A DNA stretch of 50,662 nucleotides from Acidimicrobiia bacterium (GCA_029939995.1 JAOZRW010000003.1:1-50662), one strand, 5' to 3'. Positions 20,988-29,464 are shown, counted from the first letter of the stretch. Translations and numbers: made by a program. Notes: a model not told the origin generated them from the sequence alone.

Positions 20988-21449
20988 ATGGATTTGAAGA
21001 TCAAGATCAACGGCGAGGACTGGACGCTCGACGTCGCACCCGCCGACACGCTGCTCGACGTACTCAGGGAGCGCGTCGGCACCAAGAGCCCCAAGATCGG
21101 ATGCGAGCGGGGCGACTGCGGTTCGTGCACCGTCCTGATCGACGGCCGATCCGTCAGAAGCTGCCTCGTGCTCGCCGTCGAAGCCGACGGCCATGAGATC
21201 ACCACCGTCGAGGGGATCAGCTACGACGGGCTGAGCGCGCTCCAGACGCTCTTCCTCGAGAACAACTCGTTCCAGTGCGGATTCTGCACACCAGGGATCG
21301 TCCTATCCGCCACCGAGCTCCTCGAACAGAACCCGAACCCGACCCGACACGACGTTCAGGAAGCGCTCGCCGGCAACCTCTGCCGGTGCACGGGATACGA
21401 GCCGATCATCGATGCGGTTCTTGCCGCAGGAGACGGGGGATCCGAATGA
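20988..21449 (+). CDS. [2Fe-2S] subunit of a molybdopterin dehydrogenase (xanthine dehydrogenase family)
   Basis: GCERGDCGSCTVLIDGRSVRSCL and QCGFCTPGIVLSA..NLCRCTGYEPI cluster motifs. Confidence 0.95.
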   Translation: MDLKIKINGEDWTLDVAPADTLLDVLRERVGTKSPKIGCERGDCGSCTVLIDGRSVRSCLVLAVEADGHEITTVEGISYDGLSALQTLFLENNSFQCGFCTPGIVLSATELLEQNPNPTRHDVQEALAGNLCRCTGYEPIIDAVLAAGDGGSE

Positions 21450-23833
21450 CGCCGACGGACACGTTCCTCTTCGAAGCCGAATCCGGGAACAAGGATCTCG
21501 AGAGCGTCGGAACGCCGGCGGTCCGGATCGACGGACGGGACAAGATCAGCGGCGCCGCGCAGTTCGTCGACGACATCGACTTCGGCCCCGGTCTGCTCCA
21601 CGCCGCGGTCGTCGAGAGCCCCCACGCCTACGCCAGGATCGTCTCGATCGACACGTCGGAGGCCGAGAAGGCCGACGGCGTGGTGCGGGTCGCCACGGGC
21701 AAGGACTTCCCGTACAAGTTCGGGATGTACATGGAGGACCGATACATCTTCGCCCAGGACTACGTCCGGTTCGTCGGCGAGCAGGTCGCCGGTGTCGTCG
21801 CCCGCAGCCACCGCGAAGCGGTCCGGGCGGCCAAGCTGGTCAAGGTCGAGTACGAGGTGCTCACCCCGCTGCTCGACCCGAAGGCCGCCGTCGAAGACGG
21901 AGCCGAGCTGATCCACCCGGATCTCGACGAGTACACCCACGTCCCCTGGTTCTTCCCGAAGGCGAACACGAACATCGCCCACTGGAGGAAGATCCGCAAG
22001 GGCGACACGGAGAAGGCGTTCGCCGAAGCCGACTACGTCCTCGAGGACACCTACACCGTGCCGCGCTACGCCCACTGCGCCATCGAACCGCACGTCACCG
22101 TCAGCAAACTCGACTTCGCCGACCGCCTGACGGTCTGGACGGCGTCGCAGTCGCCGCATACGCAGCGGCACCTCTTCGCTGAGGCGCTCGCGCCGCTCGG
22201 GTTCACCCACAAGGACGTGCGCGTCATCACGCCGTACGTCGGCGGAGGGTTCGGCGGGAAGGCCGGCGTCTCCATGGAGATCATCGGTGCCGCCCTGGCG
22301 ACGCTCGTCAAGGGACGTCCGGTGAAGCTGCGATTCACCCGGGAGCAGGAGTTCTACAACACCTACCAGCGTCAGGGTGTCGTGGCCGAGCTCAAAGTCG
22401 GCGTCAAGTCCGACGGGGAGATCACCGCAGTCGAGCACAAGCTCTACTGGGACGCCGGCGCGTACGTCGAGTACGGGGCCAACGTCGTCAACGCCGCCGG
22501 CCTGTCGGCGACCGGGCCGTACCGCGTGCCCAACATCACCAACGACTCGCTGTGCATCTACACGAACCTGCCCCCGGGCGGGCCGTATCGCGGGTTCGGA
22601 TACTCCGAGTTCCACTTCGGCCTCGAGTCCCACATGGATCGCATCGCCGAAGCCATCGGCATGGATCCCGTCGAGTTCCGCCGCAAGAACGCCATCATCG
22701 AAGGCGACGAGCTGGCCTACGGCGCAGCGATGAACCCCTCCGGCATGCTCGAGGCGATCGACCGCACCGCCGCGGCCATCGACTGGGGTGTCGAAGAGGA
22801 GTCCGACAACCCCAACACCGTCATCGGTAAGGGCATCTCGCTGTTCTGGAAAGCGCCGGCGATGCCACCCAACTCGTCTTCCGCCTCGTTCCTGAAGTTC
22901 AACGAGGACGGCAGCATCAACATCACCGTGTCGGGGATGGAACTCGGGCAGGGCTACCTGACCGTCATGGCCCAGATCGCCGGTGAGGTCCTCTCGGTGC
23001 CCGTCGACAAGATCAGGGTCGAGACACCCGACACGGACCGCAACCCGTACGAGTGGCAGACGGTGGCGTCACACGTGACGTGGAGCTCCGGCCTCGCGGT
23101 GGAGAAGGCGGCGATCGAAGCGAGAGCCAAGATCTTCGACGTCATCCACCAGGTCTACGGCTACGAGGACGACTCGCTCTACCTCGAAGACGAGAAGGTG
23201 AAGTGCAAGACCGACCCGTCGTTCGCGAAGTCGCTCAGCGAGTTCGTCATCGACGGCATCCAGACCGAGGACGGCACGTGGCGCGGCGGACCGATCGTCG
23301 CGAGCGGGAAGTTCATGCCGGAGTTCACCAACGCCAACAGTGACCCGGAGACGGGACAGGGCGGACATCCGAACGTCCACTACACCGTGGGCGCAACGGG
23401 CGTGATCCTCGAGATCGACAAGGAGACCGGACGGATCTGGGTACGCAAGGCCGCGCTCGCCGTCGACGCCGGTCGAGCCATCAACCCCGACCTCGTGAAG
23501 GGGCAGATCACGGGAGGCCTGGTGCAGGGCCTCGCCACCGTGTTGTACGAAGACATGCGCTTCGACGACGACGGCAAGCTGCTGAACCCGAACTTCACCG
23601 ACTACAAGATCCCGACGGCGTTCGACATCCCCGACGAGATCATCCCGATCATCGTCGAGGTTCCCCAACCCGACGGCCCGTTCGGCGCCCGCGGCGTCGG
23701 GGAGCACACCATGATCGGCGCCGCACCGGTGATCGCCAACGCCGTCTACAACGCACTCGGGGTCCGCATCAAGTCGATGCCGATCACCCAGGAGAAGGTG
23801 GCGATGGCCATCCTCGAACAGTCCGGAAACTGA
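21446..23833 (+). CDS. Molybdopterin-binding large subunit of a xanthine dehydrogenase family hydroxylase
   Basis: GGGFGGK, PYRGFGYSE, GARGVGEHTM (putative catalytic Glu), DAGRAINPDLVKGQITGG. Confidence 0.93.
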   Translation: MTPTDTFLFEAESGNKDLESVGTPAVRIDGRDKISGAAQFVDDIDFGPGLLHAAVVESPHAYARIVSIDTSEAEKADGVVRVATGKDFPYKFGMYMEDRYIFAQDYVRFVGEQVAGVVARSHREAVRAAKLVKVEYEVLTPLLDPKAAVEDGAELIHPDLDEYTHVPWFFPKANTNIAHWRKIRKGDTEKAFAEADYVLEDTYTVPRYAHCAIEPHVTVSKLDFADRLTVWTASQSPHTQRHLFAEALAPLGFTHKDVRVITPYVGGGFGGKAGVSMEIIGAALATLVKGRPVKLRFTREQEFYNTYQRQGVVAELKVGVKSDGEITAVEHKLYWDAGAYVEYGANVVNAAGLSATGPYRVPNITNDSLCIYTNLPPGGPYRGFGYSEFHFGLESHMDRIAEAIGMDPVEFRRKNAIIEGDELAYGAAMNPSGMLEAIDRTAAAIDWGVEEESDNPNTVIGKGISLFWKAPAMPPNSSSASFLKFNEDGSINITVSGMELGQGYLTVMAQIAGEVLSVPVDKIRVETPDTDRNPYEWQTVASHVTWSSGLAVEKAAIEARAKIFDVIHQVYGYEDDSLYLEDEKVKCKTDPSFAKSLSEFVIDGIQTEDGTWRGGPIVASGKFMPEFTNANSDPETGQGGHPNVHYTVGATGVILEIDKETGRIWVRKAALAVDAGRAINPDLVKGQITGGLVQGLATVLYEDMRFDDDGKLLNPNFTDYKIPTAFDIPDEIIPIIVEVPQPDGPFGARGVGEHTMIGAAPVIANAVYNALGVRIKSMPITQEKVAMAILEQSGN

Positions 23834-23859
23834 AGCAACCCAGGAGGAGAGAAAAGCGA

Positions 23860-24627
23860 ATGTCCGTCGACCTAGAGAAAATCCTCAGGCCCGTCGATTC
23901 AGACATGGCGCCGTACGAGCCGAAGTACATGCTGCTCGCCAGCGGTGAGACGGCCGTCGTGCGTCCGGTGGATCGTGACGAGATCCCCGATCTCTTGAAG
24001 CACGTCGAACCGCTGATTCACGTCGAGCGCGACTTCTACGACGTCGTCGCCTCGCGTGTGTACGCAGAGCTGTTGTCCTATGCGAAGTACCGGTTCCAGG
24101 ACCAGTACGTCCTCGCGGTTCAGATCGACGGTGAGCTCGCAGCCATCGTCAACGGACGGCAGGTCAACCCGAAGCTCGGGCTGTCGTTGCACACCCTGGC
24201 GTTGCGCAGAGGCCTCCGTGTGGGAGCCCACGCTTTCGCTGCCAAGATGGAGTACCACTTCGACGCCCTCGGTCACGACGAGGTGCTCATCGTCGCCGAG
24301 TCGCCGATCGGGTTCCGTCGCTGGATGATCGAGTACAAGCTCGAGAAACGCTTCGACATCCCGCATGAGCTCGGTGGTGTCCCCTCGTGGGCCCTCACCC
24401 GCGAACTGTTCGACGCCGCTCGCTCGAGCCTCGTCGTCGGCCGTCGCCCCGTCCCGCCGGAGCTGCTCGACAAGGCCATGGAGAAGATCCTCCCGCCGTC
24501 GGATCCGCCGACGCCGGCTCTCGATCCGCTCTCGGCCACCCGTTCGAAGTACGATCCGACCGCAACGGCGCTCATGGTCGAACGGTGGGCGATGGAGCGG
24601 GCGGAGGAGGCGTCGAAGGATGCGTGA
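23860..24627 (+). CDS. Conserved hypothetical protein, possible GNAT-like fold
   Basis: Strong RBS (aggagga); LRRGLRVGAHAFAAKMEYHFDALGHDEVLIVAESPIGFRRW resembles a GNAT core; in the same gene string. Confidence 0.5.
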   Translation: MSVDLEKILRPVDSDMAPYEPKYMLLASGETAVVRPVDRDEIPDLLKHVEPLIHVERDFYDVVASRVYAELLSYAKYRFQDQYVLAVQIDGELAAIVNGRQVNPKLGLSLHTLALRRGLRVGAHAFAAKMEYHFDALGHDEVLIVAESPIGFRRWMIEYKLEKRFDIPHELGGVPSWALTRELFDAARSSLVVGRRPVPPELLDKAMEKILPPSDPPTPALDPLSATRSKYDPTATALMVERWAMERAEEASKDA

Positions 24628-25795
24628 CGTATACGTAGCCGGTATCGGCATCACGACGTTCACCCGTCTGGAGTTCGCCCTGTCCGAGATAGCGTCGTAC
24701 GCGTCCATGATGGCGCTCAAGGACGCCGGCGTCAGCGAAGTGGACGATGTCTACGTCGCGAACATGGGAGCCCCGAGGGTCAACCACCAGACGGCGCTCG
24801 CCAGCGCGGTCGTCGACAGTCTGAGCCTCACTCCCGCCGGCGCTGCGGCCATCGAGAACGGTCCGGCTTCCGGGGGATCCGCGATCAAAGCGGGATTCCA
24901 GGCGGTCGCGTCCGGCATGTCCGACGTGGTGCTGGTCGCCGGTGTCGAACGGATGCGCGAGGTCAACAACCTCGAAGCCACCGATTTCGTCGCGACGCTG
25001 ACGCATCCGATCGCCGAGTACATCTACGGTGTGACCCTCCCCGCCCACGCGGCGATGTTCACCCGTCTGTACATGGAGAAGTACGGCGTCACCGAACGCC
25101 ATCTCGCGATGGTCGGTGTCAAGAACCAGAACGCGGCCCTCAACAACGAGTGGGCGCACCTCCAGCAGGAGATCACGCTCGAAGGCATCCTGGATTCGCC
25201 GGAAGCGATGACGAACAACCCGTACGTCGCGGAACCGCTTCGGTTCTTCGACGCCTGCCCCGTCTCCGACGGCGGCGCGGCCGTCATCCTGGTATCCAAG
25301 GAGAAGGCGCTGGAGCTCGGAAGGCCGCTGATCCGGCTCTCGGGCATCGGCCAGGCCACGGACACGCACGCCGTACACGAGCGTGTGGAACCGACCGATC
25401 TGCTCGCCGTCCGTAAGGCGGCCGCCGATGCGTTCGAGATGGCGGGTCTGACGCCGGAAGACGTCGACGTCGCCGAACTCCACGACGCGTTCACGATCCT
25501 CGAGATCGCGGAGAGCGAAGAGGTCGGCTTCTTCCCCAAGGGGGAAGGGCATCTCGCCCTGGAGCGAGGCGAAACGGCGCTCGGTGGGAAGATCCCCATC
25601 AACGTCGGCGGCGGCCTGAAGGGTCGCGGCCATCCGGTCGGAGCGACCGGTGTCGCTCAGGCATGGGAGATCGTCACGCAACTGCGTGGAGACGGCGGCG
25701 CGCGACAGGTCGAAGACGCGAAGGTAGGATTCACCTGCAACTTCGGCGGCTTCGGCAACAACGTCGTGTGCCTCACGTTCGTGAGGGAGGGCTGA
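24620..25795 (+). CDS. Thiolase-like protein (SCP2-thiolase type) lacking the nucleophilic Cys
   Basis: MRDVYVAGIGITTF..; IENGPASGGSAI where thiolases have ..ACASGG..; HDAFTILEI, GGGLKGRGHPVGATG. Confidence 0.82.
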   Translation: MRDVYVAGIGITTFTRLEFALSEIASYASMMALKDAGVSEVDDVYVANMGAPRVNHQTALASAVVDSLSLTPAGAAAIENGPASGGSAIKAGFQAVASGMSDVVLVAGVERMREVNNLEATDFVATLTHPIAEYIYGVTLPAHAAMFTRLYMEKYGVTERHLAMVGVKNQNAALNNEWAHLQQEITLEGILDSPEAMTNNPYVAEPLRFFDACPVSDGGAAVILVSKEKALELGRPLIRLSGIGQATDTHAVHERVEPTDLLAVRKAAADAFEMAGLTPEDVDVAELHDAFTILEIAESEEVGFFPKGEGHLALERGETALGGKIPINVGGGLKGRGHPVGATGVAQAWEIVTQLRGDGGARQVEDAKVGFTCNFGGFGNNVVCLTFVREG

Positions 25796-26142
25796 TGAAT
25801 CGGGAGATCTACGCGTACAAGTGCAAGCGGTGTGGAACGATGCACTATCCGTTCCGCATGGTCTGCAAGGAGTGCAAGCAGAACGATTTCTTCGAATTCG
25901 ACACGGTGCCGCTCCCCAAGAACGGGAAGCTGTTGACCTACACCAAGGTCTACAACCTGCCGGCGCAGTACGAAGTCGCGACACTCGGACTCGGGATCGT
26001 CGAGTTGGAGAACGGGATGCGGATGCTGGGCCAGATCGAGATCGACAACCCCAAGATGGGCATGCCCGTCAAAGGCAACGTCGAGGTCGTTCGCCAGGAG
26101 GACTACGACGACTTCTACGGGATGGTGTTCAGAGACGCATGA
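25795..26142 (+). CDS. DUF35 / Zn-ribbon plus OB-fold protein, thiolase partner
   Basis: YKCKRCGTMHYPFRMVCKECKQ zinc ribbon followed by a short OB-like domain; ATG overlaps the thiolase stop. Confidence 0.82.
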   Translation: MNREIYAYKCKRCGTMHYPFRMVCKECKQNDFFEFDTVPLPKNGKLLTYTKVYNLPAQYEVATLGLGIVELENGMRMLGQIEIDNPKMGMPVKGNVEVVRQEDYDDFYGMVFRDA

Positions 26143-26305
26143 CGCGACAACGCCGTGCCGGAAGGCACCCAGCGACGGCTGAGCGGGGGAAGATGGCGAT
26201 GAGCCGCCTGTTCGCTCGGTCGTTGCCGGACGGCGATTGCACGAGTGTCCTGGCCGGGGAGCGGGCCCCCGGACGGACCTGGTCGACGAGCCCGATCGGA
26301 ATCAG

Positions 26306-26335
26306 AGAGAGCCACCCCGGAGCGGGTGGCTCTCT
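26306..26335 (+). terminator. 12-bp hairpin in the permease leader; terminator or attenuator candidate
   Basis: agagagccaccc-cggagc-gggtggctctct, 24 nt upstream of the permease ATG. Confidence 0.55.
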
Positions 26336-26359
26336 TCGTCTATGGGAGAGGGAACACGC

Positions 26360-27607
26360 ATGGAATTGAGCATGCAGAAAAAGACGGTGCTGGGATTGCA
26401 GCACGTCGTGGCGATGTTCGGGGCAACGGTCCTCGTTCCGCTGCTGACGGGGCTCGATCCGTCGGTGGCGTTGCTCGCGGCCGGTATCGGGACGTTGAGC
26501 TTCCACCTGATCACGAAACGGATGGTCCCGGTCTTCCTGGGGTCTTCGTTCGCGTTCATACCGGCGATCATCCTTGCCACCGAACGGGGCTACTCGTGGG
26601 CGGCGATCGGGTTCGGGATCATCATGGCCGGTGTGCTCTACGTGCTCATGGGCGGTCTGGTGGCGCTGATCGGCCACGAGAGGGTCACGAGGATCTTCCC
26701 GCCGATCGTGACCGGCCCGGTGATCATCGTGATCGGCATGACCCTTGCTCCCGTCGCTCTCAGCATGGCCGAGGGCGCCTGGTGGCTGGCCATCCTGACC
26801 CTGGCAACGGCCGTCGTGGCTGCGGTGTTCTTCAAGGGCTTGTTCAAGATGCTCCCGATCCTGACCGGGGCGATCGTCGGCTACATCTTCGGGGCGATCT
26901 TCTTCCCGGAATTCTCGTTCCAGCCGGTGCTCGACGCCGCGTGGATCGGCCTTCCCGACTTCACGTGGGGATGGCAGGACCCGAACTGGTCGGCCGTCTG
27001 GCTGATCGCTCCGATCGCGTTCGTCACGATGATCGAGCACGTCGGTGACATCGTCGCCAACGGCGGCGTCGTCGGGAAGAACTTCCTCGACGAGCCGGGC
27101 CTCAACCGGACGCTCATGGGTGACGGTATCGCGACGGCGATCGCCGGCCTCATCGGCGGTCCGCCGAACACGACGTACTCGGAGAACACCGGTGTGCTCG
27201 CGGTCACGAAGGTCTACGACCCGATGATCCTTCGCATCGGCGCCGGGTTCGCGATCTTCCTCGCCCTGATCCCGAAGTTGGCTGCGATCCTGCGCACCGT
27301 TCCGGTCCCCGTTCTCGGTGGGCTGTCGACGGTCCTGTTCGGCATGATCGCCGCCGTCGGCCTGCGGACACTCGTGACCGCTCAGGTCGACTTCAAGAAG
27401 AGCCGGAACATGATCGTGGTCGGCATGATCCTCGTATTCGGCCTCGGTGTCAGCGGACTCTCGAGTGCCCTGTCGATCGGCGACGTCGAGATCTCGGGCC
27501 TCGCGCTCGCGGCCGTCGTCGGTGTGGTTCTCAACCTGGTCCTCCCGGAGAAGGACGAGGACGACGAGGTCGCACTGCCGGCGAAGATCATCGCCGGAGG
27601 AGAGTGA
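26360..27607 (+). CDS. Uracil/xanthine permease (nucleobase:cation symporter-2 family)
   Basis: GLQHVVAMFGATVLVPLLTGLDPSVALLAAGIGTL; GDGIATAIAGLIGGPPNTTYSENTGVLAVTKVYD (UraA-type). Confidence 0.93.
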   Translation: MELSMQKKTVLGLQHVVAMFGATVLVPLLTGLDPSVALLAAGIGTLSFHLITKRMVPVFLGSSFAFIPAIILATERGYSWAAIGFGIIMAGVLYVLMGGLVALIGHERVTRIFPPIVTGPVIIVIGMTLAPVALSMAEGAWWLAILTLATAVVAAVFFKGLFKMLPILTGAIVGYIFGAIFFPEFSFQPVLDAAWIGLPDFTWGWQDPNWSAVWLIAPIAFVTMIEHVGDIVANGGVVGKNFLDEPGLNRTLMGDGIATAIAGLIGGPPNTTYSENTGVLAVTKVYDPMILRIGAGFAIFLALIPKLAAILRTVPVPVLGGLSTVLFGMIAAVGLRTLVTAQVDFKKSRNMIVVGMILVFGLGVSGLSSALSIGDVEISGLALAAVVGVVLNLVLPEKDEDDEVALPAKIIAGGE

Positions 27608-27636
27608 CGGTTCTCGACGGAATCGAATAGGAGATC

Positions 27637-27662
27637 GGGGGAGCCGGGTCGCCGGCTCCCCC
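27637..27662 (+). terminator. GC-rich hairpin after the permease
   Basis: gggggagccgg-gtcg-ccggctccccc; no strong U tract. Confidence 0.5.
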
Positions 27663-27882
27663 AACGCCTGTGTAGGACGGTGCGCCGGTGACAACTCCGG
27701 GGATCGACGTGGTGCGGGGCGGTACTCGGCAACGGCTCTCGAGCGGGTGATCGTTCGGTCTCGATCTCGGCGGCATCCGGGCGAGAATCGTCGCGGCCCT
27801 TCGCGGCGACCACCGCTTTCACTGTCTCGGACCGGGACGTCGACTACCCGGGCACGTGTCTCAAACCTCGTGGGAGGGACTG

Positions 27883-28332
27883 ATGAACGAAGACGATGCA
27901 CGCTTCCTCGCCCTGGCCATCGAGCAAGCCAAGATCGGCCGCTCCGAAGGGGGCATCCCGATCGGCGCGGTACTCGCCTCGGAAGGCAAGGTGCTCGGCG
28001 CCGGGCGCAACCGCCGGATCCAGCTCGGCTCGCCGATCCGTCACGGCGAGACGGATGCGCTCGAGGTCGCCGGCCGGCAGTCGGCGGCCGTGTACCGCAA
28101 GTCGACGATGTACACGACGCTGTCGCCGTGCGACATGTGCACGGGAGCCATCCTGCTGTACGGCATCCCGCGGGTCGTGATCGGCGAGAACCGCACGTTC
28201 ATGGGCGGCGAGGACTATCTCCGGAGCCGCGGCGTCGAGGTGATCGTCGCCGACGATCCCGAGTGCATCGCGATGATGGAGGATTTCATCGCGGAGAGCC
28301 CGGAGATGTGGAACGAGGACATCGGGGAGTAG
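27883..28332 (+). CDS. Cytosine deaminase, yeast FCY1-type (CDA superfamily)
   Basis: HGETDAL and SPCDMCTGAI zinc motifs; YTTLSPCDMCTGAILLYGIPRVVIGEN..F.GGEDYLRSRGVEV.V.DD.EC..MM.DFI.E.P..WNEDIGE closely parallels yeast cytosine deaminase as I recall it. Confidence 0.85.
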   Translation: MNEDDARFLALAIEQAKIGRSEGGIPIGAVLASEGKVLGAGRNRRIQLGSPIRHGETDALEVAGRQSAAVYRKSTMYTTLSPCDMCTGAILLYGIPRVVIGENRTFMGGEDYLRSRGVEVIVADDPECIAMMEDFIAESPEMWNEDIGE

Positions 28333-28365
28333 CGCCCCGATCGGACCACGCGGCGGAGCGGGTTG

Positions 28366-28423
28366 CCCCCCTGCGTCGTCGCTTCGCTCCTCCGCGTCCC
28401 CCCGTCCGGCGGCCGGGGGGACA
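28366..28423 (+). repeat. Dispersed GC-rich palindromic repeat, copy A
   Basis: ccccctgcgtcgtcgcttcgctcctccgcgtccccccg...cggggggac; similar to 40466-40521 (minus) and 40836-40897. Confidence 0.65.
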
Positions 28424-28514
28424 TGGAATATGGGGTGAGTCCCCGGCTCTCTTGTCCCCCCGTCTTGCAGCTTGGGGACATGGAGTGGGGGGGGGGCGTG
28501 GTTCATGGGCCGGG

Positions 28515-29339
28515 CTACCGGCGGACGGTGTACGACCACCGGTCGACCACGTTGCCGCTGGGGTCCTGGAGGATCGCCGTGTCCCCGCCGTTCGACCAGA
28601 CGGGGAGATCCGCACACCAGAAGACGATGTCCGTCCGGTCGGTGCCGCAGCCGCTCTTGACGGTCAGGGTGCCGCCCGGCTCGACGACCGACCGGTAGCG
28701 GTAGCGATTCTGTGAGGACTCGTCGCGAAGCACCCAGTCGTGGAGATCGACCGGATCTGCCCCCTCGTTGACGATCGCGACGAACTCATCGTTGAGGCGC
28801 TCGCCGTCCGGCCCGGGCGGATCGTACGAGACATCGATGATGGCGATGTCGGTGGGTTGCGGGGGGCCGCAGGCGTCGGCCGCCCAGAGTCCGAGTTTCT
28901 CGTCCGCGGCGGCGTTGCCGATGTCGAGGTACTCGTCGGCGAGGGGATGATCGGTCTGCAGCGTGATGGCGCTGCCGGTGGCGAGCATGCGCTCGTTGAC
29001 GTCGTCACCATCGACGGTGACGTATCTCAACAGGCGTCCGTACCGGTCGGTGTCGTCCGGGCCCGGTGTGAGGATCATGTCCTTGCCTCGGGTCGCGGCG
29101 ATGAGCGCATCGCGCGACTCGGATCCGAAGCACTCGTCGCTCTCCGGAGCGTTGATCCCGATGAGACGAACCTCGCGAACGTCCCCGTCGATGAGGACGT
29201 CCATGGAGTCGCCGTCGACGGCGCGGACGAGCGACCCGATCTCGCCGCCCGGCGGCGCACTTCCGGAACGCTCGCCGGTCGGCCCGGCGCACGCCGCGGC
29301 GAGCAGGATGATCGGGAGAGCGATGGCGACGGGGCGCAT
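28515..29339 (-). CDS. Thermonuclease-like (SNase) lipoprotein with a C-terminal lamin-tail-like domain
   Basis: Lipobox LAAAC; VRAVDGDSMDVLIDG..EVRLIGINAPES, DRYGRLLRYV; C-terminal NDEFVAIVNEGADPVDLHDWVLRDE. Confidence 0.75.
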   Translation of the reverse strand: MRPVAIALPIILLAAACAGPTGERSGSAPPGGEIGSLVRAVDGDSMDVLIDGDVREVRLIGINAPESDECFGSESRDALIAATRGKDMILTPGPDDTDRYGRLLRYVTVDGDDVNERMLATGSAITLQTDHPLADEYLDIGNAAADEKLGLWAADACGPPQPTDIAIIDVSYDPPGPDGERLNDEFVAIVNEGADPVDLHDWVLRDESSQNRYRYRSVVEPGGTLTVKSGCGTDRTDIVFWCADLPVWSNGGDTAILQDPSGNVVDRWSYTVRR

Positions 29340-29464
29340 GGTGCGAACGGTACCTTCGGGGCGCCGGTTCCGTCGCTATCGTCGCACCGGACACGCGGGG
29401 AAGGACGGTGTCTGCAGCATCGGCGAACGGTGCCGACGGGAACGCCTACGGGAGGTCGGATCGA

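Noticed and set aside
20093-23833. Xanthine dehydrogenase of a purine/allantoin pathway
   Set aside because: No urate oxidase, HIU hydrolase, OHCU decarboxylase, allantoinase or ureidoglycolate genes in the window; remains a formal alternative.
26304-26320. PyrR binding-loop-like sequence (aatcagagagagcc) before the uracil permease
   Set aside because: Does not align to the PyrR consensus (ARUCCNGNGAGGYU) without several mismatches; simple terminator stem explains it.
28366-28500. Mobile element (IS) at the 28.4-kb repeats
   Set aside because: No transposase-like ORF or target-site duplication seen; only small noncoding palindromes.
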